Assembly (NCBI RefSeq): GCF_022008395.1
Contig: NZ_JAIRBB010000008.1
Location: 50,094 to 114,093 of the forward strand
From: Aequorivita xiaoshiensis
GTDB taxonomy: Bacteria; Bacteroidota; Bacteroidia; Flavobacteriales; Flavobacteriaceae
Direction of reading: 5' to 3'
DNA length: 64,000 nucleotides
The notes under the pieces were generated by a model. The model was not told the DNA's origin. It did no database searches and was given only the letters and a program-made list of their open reading frames with translations. Position numbers and translations under genes: made by a program. Shown piece by piece: positions 44,900 through 54,009 of this stretch (its first letter is position 1; every line of letters starts with the position of its first letter).

Positions 44900-45679
44900 C
44901 TACATGGAGCTTATAAAAAGTTTTGCACTTTCTCCAGGGTTCTCAGTTTTCATAAAGTTTTCACCTATTAAAAATCCTTGAAATCCATAGGTTTTTAGAT
45001 CTGAAATGGTTTTAATTTCGCTAATACCGCTTTCAGAAACTTTTACAAAATCATCGGGTATATGTTCCGATAATTTTTTACTGGTGTCTATATTTACTTT
45101 AAAATCTTTTAGATTTCTGTTGTTTACACCAATCATATCTACATTGGGTAATAATGATTTTTCGAGTTCTTCCAATTTGTGAATTTCCAACAACACATCT
45201 AGATTTAAAGATTTTGCTAGATGGGAATACTGTTTCAACTCTTCAGAAGAAAGACAAGCAGCAATCAATAATATCGCATCTGCTCCGTAAGCTTTCGATT
45301 CGTATATTTGATAAGGATCAATTATAAATTCTTTTCTTAAAATTGGAATTGAAGTATGCTTTTCAGTAACCAATAAATCTTCTAACGAACCTCCAAAAAA
45401 ATTAGCATCCGTCAATATTGAAATTCCTGTAGCTCCAGCTTCTTCATAACCAGTTACTACTTCGTGGCTTAGAACCCTATCATTAATAACCGATTTGCTA
45501 GGGGAGCGACGCTTGTGTTCGGCAATAACTCCCGTAGTTGAACTCTGTAAAATCTCAGCTAATGACTTCGTTTCTTTTTTAAACAACGGAAATCTCTCCA
45601 GTAAACGAGTTGGAATTGCGTCCTTCTTGGCAGCAACTTCTTTTAGTTTGTAAGCTATTATTTTATCTAGGATTGTCAT
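44900..45679 (-). CDS. trpC: Indole-3-glycerol phosphate synthase
   Basis: Fourth step of the Trp branch, decarboxylating ring closure. AEHKRRSPSKSVI carries the catalytic Lys, with ISILTDANFFGGSLEDL, ILRKEFIIDPYQIYES, LLEIHKLEEL, GVNNRNLKDF and SESGISEIKTI following in the expected order of the barrel (259 residues). It is 92 bases from trpD, the longest internal gap of the operon. Confidence 0.95.
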   Translation of the reverse strand: MTILDKIIAYKLKEVAAKKDAIPTRLLERFPLFKKETKSLAEILQSSTTGVIAEHKRRSPSKSVINDRVLSHEVVTGYEEAGATGISILTDANFFGGSLEDLLVTEKHTSIPILRKEFIIDPYQIYESKAYGADAILLIAACLSSEELKQYSHLAKSLNLDVLLEIHKLEELEKSLLPNVDMIGVNNRNLKDFKVNIDTSKKLSEHIPDDFVKVSESGISEIKTISDLKTYGFQGFLIGENFMKTENPGESAKLFISSM

Positions 45680-45771
45680 TTTTATTTATGTGTAAGATTT
45701 CCGTTTGACTTCAGTTTTTGGAAATTTGTTCAGGTTTCAGCAGCGCTTAAGCAAGTGTTTATTTAATTTTT

Positions 45772-46764
45772 TTATTTAGAAAGTTCTTGTAATTTTTTTA
45801 ATGAATTTAAAGCTTTTCCAGATTGCAATGATTCTTTGGCTTTTTCAAAACCTTGCAGAATCGTACGATTCTCAACAACTGAAATTGCCATTCCTGCATT
45901 TGCACAAACTACATTGTTTTGAGCCTCGGTGCCTTTGCCGTTTAAAATATTCTGAAAGATTTCGGCCGATTCTCTTACTGTGTTGCCGCCGTAGATTTCT
46001 GATTCCTGAATTTTATTCATTCCAAAATTTTCAACATTTATGAAGCCTTCAGAATTTTTTGAAATTATCTTAGTGGGTCCTGTTAACGAAATTTCATCGT
46101 AACCATCAATTGCGTGTAAAACAGCATAATTCTTTTCACTTTTTTGATAGAGATAACCATAGATTCTTGCCATCTCTAAATCGAAAACTCCTACTAACTG
46201 ATTTTTTGGATTCACGGGATTTACCATAGGTCCGAGCATATTAAAGAAAGTCTTTACGCCTAATTCTCTGCGAATGGGAGCAACATTTTTCATTGCAGGA
46301 TGAAATAATGGTGCGTGTAAAACGCAAATTCCCGCTTTGTCTAGACAGCGCTTTAGGTTGTCTTCATTATTTGTGAAATTAATTCCAAGCGCTTCCATTA
46401 CATTACTGCTACCGCTAACCGAAGATACTCCGTAATTACCGTGTTTTGTGACTTTTATTCCAGCCCCAGCAGTAACAAACGACGCTAAGGTTGAAATGTT
46501 AAACGTGTTTTTTCCGTCACCCCCGGTGCCACATAAATCTATAGTGTTGTAATCGCTAAAATCTATCGATAAACAAAGATCTAGCAAAGCATCACGAAAC
46601 CCTTCCAACTCTTCAAGGCATACATTTCGCATCATATAAACCGTTAAGAAAGCAGCTATCTGACTGTGATTGTATTTGCCTTCCGAAATATTTACTAAGA
46701 CCGCTCTAGCCTCTTCTTTTTCAAGATGCTCGTGATTAATCAATCTGTTTAAAATCTGTTTCAT
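45772..46764 (-). CDS. trpD: Anthranilate phosphoribosyltransferase
   Basis: Second step of the branch. CGTGGDGKNTFNISTL (PRPP site), KHGNYGVSSVSGSSNVMEALG (anthranilate site) and FFNMLGPMVNP are clear; 330 residues. It starts one base after the trpG stop, so the two are likely translated together. Confidence 0.96.
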   Translation of the reverse strand: MKQILNRLINHEHLEKEEARAVLVNISEGKYNHSQIAAFLTVYMMRNVCLEELEGFRDALLDLCLSIDFSDYNTIDLCGTGGDGKNTFNISTLASFVTAGAGIKVTKHGNYGVSSVSGSSNVMEALGINFTNNEDNLKRCLDKAGICVLHAPLFHPAMKNVAPIRRELGVKTFFNMLGPMVNPVNPKNQLVGVFDLEMARIYGYLYQKSEKNYAVLHAIDGYDEISLTGPTKIISKNSEGFINVENFGMNKIQESEIYGGNTVRESAEIFQNILNGKGTEAQNNVVCANAGMAISVVENRTILQGFEKAKESLQSGKALNSLKKLQELSK

Positions 46765-46765
46765 A

Positions 46766-47332
46766 TTAGCTTTCGATCCAATTTTTTATAATCTGTTTTC
46801 CCATTGGGGTAAGTACGCTTTCAGGGTGAAACTGAACGCCACAAACATCATATACTTTATGGCGTAGCGACATTATTTGTCCGTTTTCATCCAAAGAAGT
46901 AACCTCTAAAACTTCCGGAAAGCCTTCTTTAGAAACAACCCAACTGTGATATCGTCCTATTTCAAATTCTTTTTCCATTCCTTTAAAAAGAGGTTCGTCG
47001 GCTTTTACAATGGTAGCGGTGGTGGCAACTCCGTGAAAAACTTTGCTTAAGTTTTCTAATGTCCCGCCAAACACTTCGCCAATTGCTTGTTGCCCCAAAC
47101 AAACGCCTAATATCGGCTTTAAAGAGGCGTACTTCTGAATTACTTCTTTCAGCAATCCAGCTTCGTCGGGAATCCCAGGACCCGGTGAAAGCAAAATTTT
47201 ATCGTAATCTTCGACTTCTTCTAAGTAAAACTTATCGTTGCGTTTAATAGTTACTTCGCAATCTAATTCCTCTAAATAGTGGACTAAATTGTAAACGAAA
47301 CTGTCGTAATTATCTATTACTAGTATCTTCAT
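46766..47332 (-). CDS. trpG: Anthranilate synthase component II (glutamine amidotransferase)
   Basis: Supplies ammonia to TrpE. ILVIDNYDSFVYNLVHYLEE at the N terminus, LSPGPGIPDEAG, the nucleophile in GVCLGQQAIG, and the His/Glu pair in CGVQFHPES mark a class I amidotransferase (188 residues). The same subunit may also serve para-aminobenzoate synthase in organisms without a separate pabA; whether this is so here cannot be seen. Confidence 0.95.
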   Translation of the reverse strand: MKILVIDNYDSFVYNLVHYLEELDCEVTIKRNDKFYLEEVEDYDKILLSPGPGIPDEAGLLKEVIQKYASLKPILGVCLGQQAIGEVFGGTLENLSKVFHGVATTATIVKADEPLFKGMEKEFEIGRYHSWVVSKEGFPEVLEVTSLDENGQIMSLRHKVYDVCGVQFHPESVLTPMGKQIIKNWIES

Positions 47333-47394
47333 TTTAAACTTGATCTATTCATTTAAATTATTTTTATACCTAATAGGTTAGAACCATTTTTCGG

Positions 47395-48792
47395 TTAGAT
47401 AGATTCTGCTAATTCCAATGCTTTTGTTAGTGCGCCTAATTTATTATAAACCTCTTGTAGTTCATTTTCTTCATTACTTTCAGAAACAACTCCAGCTCCA
47501 GCTTGATAATGTAAGGTGTGATTTTTACTCACGAAAGAGCGGATGATAATAGCGTGATTAAAGTTACCGTTAAAATCCATGAACCCTATGGCGCCTCCGT
47601 AAAATTCACGGCTTCTGTTTTCATATTTTTCTAGTAACTGCAAGGCTTTGTGTTTTGGAGCCCCACTTAAAGTTCCTGCAGGAAATGTGTCTGCTACAAT
47701 CTGCATAGTGGGTGTGTTTGTATTTTTTGTTGCAGTAACTTTACTTACTAAATGTATAACGTGTGAGAAAAACTGAACTTCGCGATAGGTATCGATTTTT
47801 ACGTTAGAGCCGTGACGACTTAAATCGTTACGCGCTAAATCAACAAGCATAACGTGTTCGCTATTTTCTTTTTTGTCTTCGGAAAGCTTTCTTGCCAATT
47901 CAGCATCTTGTTCGTCGTTTCCAGTACGTTTAAATGTTCCTGCTATTGGATGGATTTCGGCTGTATTTTCCTTTACAATCAACTGAGCTTCTGGAGAACT
48001 TCCAAAGATTTTGAAGTTCCCATAATCAAAATAAAAAAGATATGGTGATGGATTTACACTGCGTAAAGCTCTATATACATTAAAATCATCTCCGGTAAAT
48101 TTTTGCGAAAATCGTTTACTCGGTACAATTTGAAAAACATCTCCGCGTTGGCAATGGTCTTTACACTTTTGCACCAGTGCTTTAAAATCTTCATCACCGA
48201 TATTAGTGGTTCGCGCGCCACTTGTTTTAAATGAATATTCGGCAAAACTCTTCGATTTTAAAATTTGCTCAATCTCGGCAATGTTGTTTTCAGTATTATA
48301 AGTGTGCGCGAAAATATAAGCTTCATTATTAAAATGATTGATGGCTATAATGTTTTGATACACCGCGTAATAAATATCGGGGATACCAAGATTCTCTTCT
48401 TTTTTTGTGAGCCTTATGTCTTCAAAATAACGAACTGCATCAAAAGCCATATACCCAAAAAGCCCATTATTAATGAATTTATAGTCGTTAGATTCTGACG
48501 TAAAAGAAGAAGCAAATTCATCGATGATTAAAGGTAGTGAGGTGTTTTGATTAATCGTAATACTAATCTTTTCTCCATCTGGAAATTGCTGAAAAATAGT
48601 TTCGTTTTCAACTTTTATTGAAGCAATAGGGTTGAAACATATATACGAAAAACTATTGTCGTTGGCGTGATAATCACTGCTTTCAAGTAAAAGACTATTT
48701 GGGAATTTATCACGTAGACGCAGGTAAATAGACACTGGGGTTAGCGTGTCTGAAAGTAACTTTTTTGAATATGTTTTTAACTTGTATTTCAT
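47395..48792 (-). CDS. trpE: Anthranilate synthase component I
   Basis: Makes anthranilate from chorismate. A chorismate-binding fold with EIHPIAGTFKRTGNDEQDAELA, DLARNDLSRHG, FPAGTLSGAPKHKALQLLE and GAIGFMDFNGNFNHAIIIRS. The N-terminal region contains LLLESSDY (residues about 28-35), near the LLES feedback-inhibition motif that senses Trp in other TrpE enzymes. ATG 48792 (MKYKLKTYSKK) gives 465 residues; an ATG five codons upstream is possible. It is the first structural gene after the Trp attenuator. Confidence 0.95.
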   Translation of the reverse strand: MKYKLKTYSKKLLSDTLTPVSIYLRLRDKFPNSLLLESSDYHANDNSFSYICFNPIASIKVENETIFQQFPDGEKISITINQNTSLPLIIDEFASSFTSESNDYKFINNGLFGYMAFDAVRYFEDIRLTKKEENLGIPDIYYAVYQNIIAINHFNNEAYIFAHTYNTENNIAEIEQILKSKSFAEYSFKTSGARTTNIGDEDFKALVQKCKDHCQRGDVFQIVPSKRFSQKFTGDDFNVYRALRSVNPSPYLFYFDYGNFKIFGSSPEAQLIVKENTAEIHPIAGTFKRTGNDEQDAELARKLSEDKKENSEHVMLVDLARNDLSRHGSNVKIDTYREVQFFSHVIHLVSKVTATKNTNTPTMQIVADTFPAGTLSGAPKHKALQLLEKYENRSREFYGGAIGFMDFNGNFNHAIIIRSFVSKNHTLHYQAGAGVVSESNEENELQEVYNKLGALTKALELAESI

Positions 48793-48873
48793 CAGTCTTC
48801 GTTTCAATTCTGTTTAACGACCATTTGTTTTTTATTTATTGTAATTTTTTACCGACTTAGCTGAGCCAAGGCC

Positions 48874-48907
48874 AAAAAAAAAGGCTTGTCGTGAATGACA
48901 AGCCTTT
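48874..48907 (-). terminator. Intrinsic terminator of the Trp attenuator
   Basis: On the minus strand an 11-bp perfect stem (48907-48897 with 48890-48880), loop of 6, followed by a long T run (to about 48874). It stands between the leader peptide and trpE. The loop and first bases of the 3' arm, TCACGAC (48894-48888), can instead pair with GTCGTGA (48944-48938) at the leader stop codon, a 7-bp antiterminator. Confidence 0.92.
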
Positions 48908-48937
48908 TGTATATAATTTATACCATAGGTGTTTCGC

Positions 48938-48994
48938 TCACGACGTTTTCCGTAAGTTTTTCCACCACCAAATATTTATTGTAATTGTGTTCAT
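48938..48994 (-). CDS. trpL: Trp leader peptide with three consecutive Trp codons (18 residues)
   Basis: MNTITINIWWWKNLRKTS followed by TGA. Three Trp codons in a row (48970-48962) sit 22 bases before an element at the stop codon (GTCGTGA, 48944-48938) that can pair with the terminator hairpin. A ribosome waiting for Trp-tRNA would leave the element free and allow the antiterminator; a ribosome at the stop codon would mask it and let the terminator form. The first gene downstream is trpE. This is the classical E. coli trpL scheme with unrelated sequence. A TATCTTTA box at about 49004-49011 (minus strand) is the likely -7 element. Confidence 0.93.
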   Translation of the reverse strand: MNTITINIWWWKNLRKTS

Positions 48995-49112
48995 AATTTG
49001 AAAGTTTAAAGATAGAAAGATTTTTAGAAAAATTGCCTTTCAACTTATTAATATTTGAAATTTTGTTTTCCTTAGAACATATTGCTTAATTTTACCAAAA
49101 AAATATTTTACT

Positions 49113-49424
49113 ATGGCAGATCTTACACAAGAAGAATGGGCTGAACAGCTCAAAAATGACGATAATGGAGTGATAATTGACGTTCGTACGGACGCAGAAT
49201 TTGAAGAAGGTCATATTCCTGATGCAAAACAAATAGATATATACAACGGAGCAGAATTCCTTAAACAAGCTAAGGAATTAGATCCTGAAAAAAATTATTA
49301 CGTATACTGCCGTTCTGGAGGTAGAAGCGCCCAAGCTTGTATGTTGTTAAATTCTGTAGGTGTAACAAACGCATATAATCTTAAAGGTGGTATCACAGAG
49401 TGGGAAGGTGAAATAGTTGAATAA
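49113..49424 (+). CDS. Cytoplasmic rhodanese-like sulfurtransferase
   Basis: A single-domain rhodanese of 103 residues with Cys66 in YCRSGGRS. No signal peptide is visible, so it should be cytoplasmic. The next gene is a lipoprotein rhodanese whose frame overlaps its end. Sulfur-transfer partners cannot be identified here. Confidence 0.9.
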   Translation: MADLTQEEWAEQLKNDDNGVIIDVRTDAEFEEGHIPDAKQIDIYNGAEFLKQAKELDPEKNYYVYCRSGGRSAQACMLLNSVGVTNAYNLKGGITEWEGEIVE

Positions 49425-49434
49425 AAACATTCTT

Positions 49435-49830
49435 ATGAAAAATATAATAACCCTATTCGGGCTTACAATGCTATTGCTTTTTACTGCATGTAAAGACAAA
49501 AATGTAGCTCACGAGGTAAGTGTAATTCCGCCACAGGAATTTGAAATGGCTATTTCAAAAAATAAAGTACAATTATTAGACGTACGTACTTCTGAAGAGT
49601 TTGAAGCTGGACACATTGAAAATGCTGTGAATATTGATGTTTTACAAGATGATTTTACGAGCAAAATAAAAGACTTAGACCCCGAAGAGCCAGTTTATCT
49701 TTATTGCCGAAGCGGAAGAAGAAGCGAAAAAGCATCAACTATTCTTAAAGGATTAGGTTTTGAAGAAATTTATGATTTAAAAGGAGGGTTCCTTAATTGG
49801 GAAAGTGAAGGACTTGAAGTTGAAAAATAA
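49435..49830 (+). CDS. Rhodanese-domain lipoprotein
   Basis: From ATG 49435 the protein has 131 residues and a lipobox (LLLFTAC, Cys19), then a rhodanese domain with Cys91 in YCRSGRRS. A TTG six codons upstream (49417) would overlap the preceding gene and hide the signal. The pair looks like one cytoplasmic and one envelope member of the same family, cotranscribed. Confidence 0.87.
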   Translation: MKNIITLFGLTMLLLFTACKDKNVAHEVSVIPPQEFEMAISKNKVQLLDVRTSEEFEAGHIENAVNIDVLQDDFTSKIKDLDPEEPVYLYCRSGRRSEKASTILKGLGFEEIYDLKGGFLNWESEGLEVEK

Positions 49831-49957
49831 TTACACTTATAATTTTTTTAACTAACTGAATGTCTTGGTGTTAAATTGACGCCAAATTGCTATTTAAGCA
49901 TATATCTTTTTGCGAAACCTTCGTATCTTCATTGTATTGATTAAAAATACAGTATTT

Positions 49958-50335
49958 ATGGAGAGAGATGAGGAGCTAATTTTGAATGAAATAAAAGCTT
50001 TAATTGGGAAGAGTTGTAAGTTTGAAATTATGCCAAATGAGAGATTTCAAAACTTCCACAAAGAATTTTTAAAATTTTCATTTGAGGCGGTAAATATAAA
50101 AATAGATTACGAAGCGAAACAGATTTTTACGTCTAACGCTAAGCCACTTACCACCGATCCGGTTCGGCTTTTTGATATGAATACTGCCTTAGCAGATAAG
50201 TTTTCATATACCGATTTAGAAGAAACATTATTAGGATGTCTTAAAAAGGGCCATCTACAGAACCATAGGTATGAACTTTTTCTTCAAGAATATGACAGTG
50301 ATCCTTTTAATGATTCAGAGTTTTTATATGCTTAA
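49958..50335 (+). CDS. Hypothetical protein, soluble
   Basis: A 125-residue acidic protein starting MERDEELILNEIKALIGK; it is predicted to mix helices and strands, with no signal or transmembrane part. I chose this ATG because a possible -7 box (TATCTTCA near 49923) and the start of transcription lie between it and the upstream ATG at 49910. I do not recognise the family. Confidence 0.65.
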   Translation: MERDEELILNEIKALIGKSCKFEIMPNERFQNFHKEFLKFSFEAVNIKIDYEAKQIFTSNAKPLTTDPVRLFDMNTALADKFSYTDLEETLLGCLKKGHLQNHRYELFLQEYDSDPFNDSEFLYA

Positions 50336-50465
50336 ATATTTGTTTACCATCCATTTACAAAGGCTTATTGCTTCAGCTTAATTTACTATATAAAGTAAAT
50401 TTATTTCTCAGTTTTATTAATTAATTTACATACTTAAAACCGTTTTTTATCTGTTTAATTTCATT

Positions 50466-50473
50466 TAAATTTG
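50466..50473 (+). promoter_or_regulatory. -7 box for the CtlX-like gene
   Basis: TAAATTTG is a perfect TAnnTTTG element, with a T-rich -33 region about 16 bases upstream. Transcription would start about 10-15 bases before the TTG start codon. Confidence 0.7.
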
Positions 50474-50492
50474 CAGCCTAAAATTTATTAAA

Positions 50493-51425
50493 TTGGCAAA
50501 ACAAATTACAGATACAATCTTAATGATTCGCCCAGTAGCGTTTAGGATGAACGAAGAAACGGCGGTTAATAATTTTTTTCAGGAGGATCTAGCACTAAAA
50601 AATGCTGAAATTAATGCAAATGCTCAATTGGAATTTGATGCATTTGTAGAGAAATTACGTGCAGTAGGTGTTCGGGTAATTGTGGAAAATGATATTAAAG
50701 AAATGGATACTCCAGATTCTATCTTTCCAAACAATTGGATAAGTTTTCACCAAAATGGAGATATAGGTTTGTACCCTATGTTTGCTGAAAATAGACGTCG
50801 TGAAAGACGAGAAGAGATTTTGGAGCGCCTAGAAAAAGAAGGATTTGTAATTAATAATATCTACGATTATACCTCTGCAGAAGATGAAGGTGTTTTTCTT
50901 GAGGGAACAGGTAATTTATTGCTTGATCGTGTAAATAAGAAAGCATATTGTGCTCTTTCTCCACGTGCTCACGAGGAGTTGTTGATTGAGTTTTGTGAAG
51001 ATTTTGAATACACACCAGTAATTTTTACAGCAAATCAAACTGTGGATGCTAAACGACTACCTATTTATCACACAAATGTAATGATGTGTTTAGCCGAGGA
51101 TTTTTGTGTTATTTGTCTTGATACAATAGACGATGCGAAAGAAAAGAAAAATGTGCTTTTTCACTTAAAACAGGATGGTAAAAAAGTAATTGCTATTACT
51201 GAAGAACAGATGCATCATTTCGCAGGAAATATGCTGCAGGTTCAAGGAAAGGATAAAAAATACTTAGTAATGAGTACTGCGGCGCATGAAAGCTTGACCA
51301 ACGAACAAATTTCAGAAATTGAAAAGCACTGTGAGATTTTAAGTAGCGACCTTACAACCATTGAAACTTGTGGAGGTGGAAGTGCCCGCTGTATGATGGC
51401 TGAAGTTTTTCTTCCAAAAGAATAA
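50493..51425 (+). CDS. ctlX: CtlX-type hydrolase of the amidinotransferase superfamily (TTG start)
   Basis: A 310-residue guanidino-group-modifying enzyme fold, close to the citrulline utilization hydrolase CtlX. TILMIRPVAFRMNEETAVNNFFQ opens the protein, FPNNWISFHQNG carries the substrate-site Asn/Trp, IYHTNVMMCLAED has the active-site His, and ETCGGGSARCMMAEVF holds the catalytic Cys. TTG at 50493 is favoured because homologues start similarly upstream of ILMxRP; an ATG at 50523 would shorten it. The actual substrate is unverified. Confidence 0.85.
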   Translation: MAKQITDTILMIRPVAFRMNEETAVNNFFQEDLALKNAEINANAQLEFDAFVEKLRAVGVRVIVENDIKEMDTPDSIFPNNWISFHQNGDIGLYPMFAENRRRERREEILERLEKEGFVINNIYDYTSAEDEGVFLEGTGNLLLDRVNKKAYCALSPRAHEELLIEFCEDFEYTPVIFTANQTVDAKRLPIYHTNVMMCLAEDFCVICLDTIDDAKEKKNVLFHLKQDGKKVIAITEEQMHHFAGNMLQVQGKDKKYLVMSTAAHESLTNEQISEIEKHCEILSSDLTTIETCGGGSARCMMAEVFLPKE

Positions 51426-51426
51426 G

Positions 51427-52860
51427 CTAGGCTTTTGGCTGAGTTTTACTGATATTGCGAATCATTCCATCAAAAATAAAATAGTGGAACGGAAGCATTG
51501 CATACCAATATAACCTTCCCCAAATACCTTTGGATCTAAAGGTTGCTGTTTGTATAAGCTCATTTTTTTCGTTGATGCAAAACTCTAACCAAGCTTCACC
51601 AGGTAGTTTCATTTCAGCAAATAGAAGTAATCTTTTGTTTTCTTTATCGGCATATAGTACACGCCAAAAATCTAAAGCATCTCCCGTGTTAATCTTTTTT
51701 GGATCGGTACGACCTCGGCGTAACCCTACACCACCAAGTAATCGATCTGCGAAACCGCGTATTTTCCAAAGGTAATTTCCGTAATACCAGCCATTTTCTC
51801 CGCCGATGGCCCAAATGTTTTCCAAAACCATTTCGGGGTTTTCTACTTCCACCACTTTTTCATCTTTTAAACACCCGTATTTTGGAACCTGAATATATTG
51901 TTTCAAATTTGTGATTCTTCCAGCGACTAAAGAGTCTTTCCAGCTCGATACAACAAGATTCTGTTCGATTTTTTCAAAAGCTTTTTTAATTGCTTCTTCA
52001 TAAGTTATCGGCTGAATGTTTAAAATTTCTTGTAAATTATTGTTTTTAGCAACAACTTCCATCTTCATGCTATCTACTAAGTTTACGGCCAACTTATATG
52101 AAGTTGAGGTTACAAAATACAACCAATAAGAAGAGAGTCTTGGAGACATTATGGGAACTGGAATAATCCAAAGTTTTAAACCTCGAATCTTGGAATATTT
52201 CATCAGCATTTCTTTGTACGTTAAAATGTCTGGTCCTCCAATATCAAAAGATTGATTGAAACATCTATCATTATCTAAAACCCCGTATAAAAAATTGATC
52301 ACATCGCGAATTGCAATAGGTTGTATTCTTGTTTTTAACCATTTTGGTGCGATCATTATAGGTAGCTTTTCGCATAAATCTCTTATAATTTCAAAAGAAG
52401 AGCTGCCGCTACCAACCACTATTCCTGCACGTAATACCGTTAAATTATAATTTCCCTTGTAAAGTATTTCTTCTACTTTTTTTCTTGAAGAGAGATGTTT
52501 AGATAATTCTTCTTGATTTACAATTCCACTTAAATATATCACCTGCTTTACAGAAGTAGTAGCCATATATTTATTAAAGTTAATTGCCGACCGCGCTTCC
52601 ATCTCGTCAAAATCGGTAGTAGAGCTACTCATTGAATGAATTAAATAGTACGCAGCATCAATATCTTTTGGAAAATTGTCTGTGTTTACCTCTTTAGCAA
52701 AATCTACTTCAACAACTGATACTTTTTTCGTGGTTTCAGGATCTAAAGGAAGTCTGTTTTTATCTCGGACGGCGCAAATTACTTCGTGACCGTTTTGTAG
52801 AAGTTCGGGTAGTAATCGCATCCCAATATATCCATTGGCTCCAGTTAGTAGTATTTTCAA
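51427..52860 (-). CDS. SDR family NAD(P)-binding protein with DUF2867 domain
   Basis: A 477-residue two-part protein: an atypical short-chain dehydrogenase (GANGYIGMRLLPELL P-loop, AAYYLIHSMSS, VIYLSGIV, LRAGIVVG) to about residue 300, then a DUF2867 domain (GENGWYYGNYLWKIRGFADRL and DFWRVLYADKENKRLLLFAEMKLPGEAWLEF). This fusion recurs in bacteria; its substrate is unknown. It ends one base after the ctlX gene, convergently. Confidence 0.85.
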   Translation of the reverse strand: MKILLTGANGYIGMRLLPELLQNGHEVICAVRDKNRLPLDPETTKKVSVVEVDFAKEVNTDNFPKDIDAAYYLIHSMSSSTTDFDEMEARSAINFNKYMATTSVKQVIYLSGIVNQEELSKHLSSRKKVEEILYKGNYNLTVLRAGIVVGSGSSSFEIIRDLCEKLPIMIAPKWLKTRIQPIAIRDVINFLYGVLDNDRCFNQSFDIGGPDILTYKEMLMKYSKIRGLKLWIIPVPIMSPRLSSYWLYFVTSTSYKLAVNLVDSMKMEVVAKNNNLQEILNIQPITYEEAIKKAFEKIEQNLVVSSWKDSLVAGRITNLKQYIQVPKYGCLKDEKVVEVENPEMVLENIWAIGGENGWYYGNYLWKIRGFADRLLGGVGLRRGRTDPKKINTGDALDFWRVLYADKENKRLLLFAEMKLPGEAWLEFCINEKNELIQTATFRSKGIWGRLYWYAMLPFHYFIFDGMIRNISKTQPKA

Positions 52861-52983
52861 AGGTTCTAGTTTTATATAAAAGTAATTGAAAATAATTAAA
52901 GCTATGCTAATTTGTAGTTAACATATTAGCCATTTATAAGTAATATCCTATCTTTAAAAATTCAACCAAACAAATATCTTTCT

Positions 52984-53190
52984 ATGAAAATTTTAAAAGT
53001 TGCCCTTCTTGTTATTGGAGTAGCTCTAATAATTATTGGTCTTTACAATGCATTTGTTCCTCAATCTGTTCTAGAACTAGGTCCTTTGGAAGTTAATGCA
53101 AAAGAGGGTTTGTCTAATCAAACTTTAGGGATGATAGGTATAGGTGTATTAGCACTTGTAGGCGGAGCACTGTTGAAGAATAGAAATTAG
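52984..53190 (+). CDS. Small two-helix membrane protein
   Basis: A 68-residue protein with hydrophobic helices at about 4-24 (KVALLVIGVALIIIGLYNAF) and 46-64 (QTLGMIGIGVLALVGGALL), connected by a short polar loop. A promoter-like TATCTTTA lies about 30 bases upstream. The function is unknown. Confidence 0.72.
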   Translation: MKILKVALLVIGVALIIIGLYNAFVPQSVLELGPLEVNAKEGLSNQTLGMIGIGVLALVGGALLKNRN

Positions 53191-53193
53191 ATT

Positions 53194-53826
53194 TTAGTTG
53201 TATATAGTTTTCAAAGTTGAAATAACTGCAGAACTGATATATTCTACACCAATTGAAATTACAATAAATCCTACTATTCTAGAGATAGCATTAATTCCTG
53301 ATGCTCCTAATACTTTACTTATATAGTGCGAGCTTCTTAAAATTAGAAGCGTGGCGATTCCAACGGCTATTACTGCGAGCATAACAAATGCTATTTCACT
53401 CCAATTTTGGTATTCTTGATTGAAAGAAATTAATAAGGAAATTGATCCAGGACCTGCAAGCATTGGTATTGCTAGAGGTGTAAGTGAGAATTTTTCACGC
53501 TTGTCTAAATCTTTTTTAACGCGCTTGTTTTTCATTCCTTTGTGTTTTGAAAAACTCCCTGTTAATAAGGCAAATCCAGAGGTAACTATTATCATGCCGC
53601 CAGCAATTCGCAAAGCGTTTAAACTTATTCCGAAAAAGTCTAGTAAATAGGTGCCTGCAAAAAATGATATTATTAAAATTACAACTACATTAAGGGAAGT
53701 TAAAAATGCGGTTTGATTGCGTTCTCGATTTGTCTCTTCGGTAGTTAAGCCAACAAATATGGGAACAGTGCCCAATGGATTTGTAACCGAGAAAAGTGCT
53801 GCAAATACGTATAAAAAAATGTCCAT
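53194..53826 (-). CDS. MarC family integral membrane protein
   Basis: A 210-residue protein with six hydrophobic segments and MarC marks: FSVTNPLGTVPIFVGLT near the N terminus, LRIAGGMIIVTSGFALL, and LTPLAIPMLAGPGSISLLI in the middle. The family name is inherited from a multiple-antibiotic-resistance locus, though a transport role is not proven. It converges on the small membrane protein. Confidence 0.9.
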   Translation of the reverse strand: MDIFLYVFAALFSVTNPLGTVPIFVGLTTEETNRERNQTAFLTSLNVVVILIISFFAGTYLLDFFGISLNALRIAGGMIIVTSGFALLTGSFSKHKGMKNKRVKKDLDKREKFSLTPLAIPMLAGPGSISLLISFNQEYQNWSEIAFVMLAVIAVGIATLLILRSSHYISKVLGASGINAISRIVGFIVISIGVEYISSAVISTLKTIYN

Positions 53827-53948
53827 AGTTTTTTCTGCAAAGGACGCACGGCTTCTCGATTTAAACTTTACCAGAAGTTTAAATAAAGGTTAAGTGATAG
53901 GTTTAAAAATTTCAGAAATATCAATTCGGATTTAAGGTTTCAAAAAAG

Positions 53949-53956
53949 TATCTTTG
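53949..53956 (+). promoter_or_regulatory. -7 box for argS
   Basis: TATCTTTG is a perfect -7 element, about 54 bases before the argS ATG. Confidence 0.7.
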
Positions 53957-54009
53957 CCGATTAACTCTAAGGCATTAGCGAAAGAGTTTTCCACTTTATA
54001 TTCGATGTT

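Noticed and set aside
48841..48870. GGCC-containing sequence before trpE as a second terminator or riboswitch
   Set aside because: The bases after the attenuator hairpin can form only short helices and have no T run; the attenuator explains the region.
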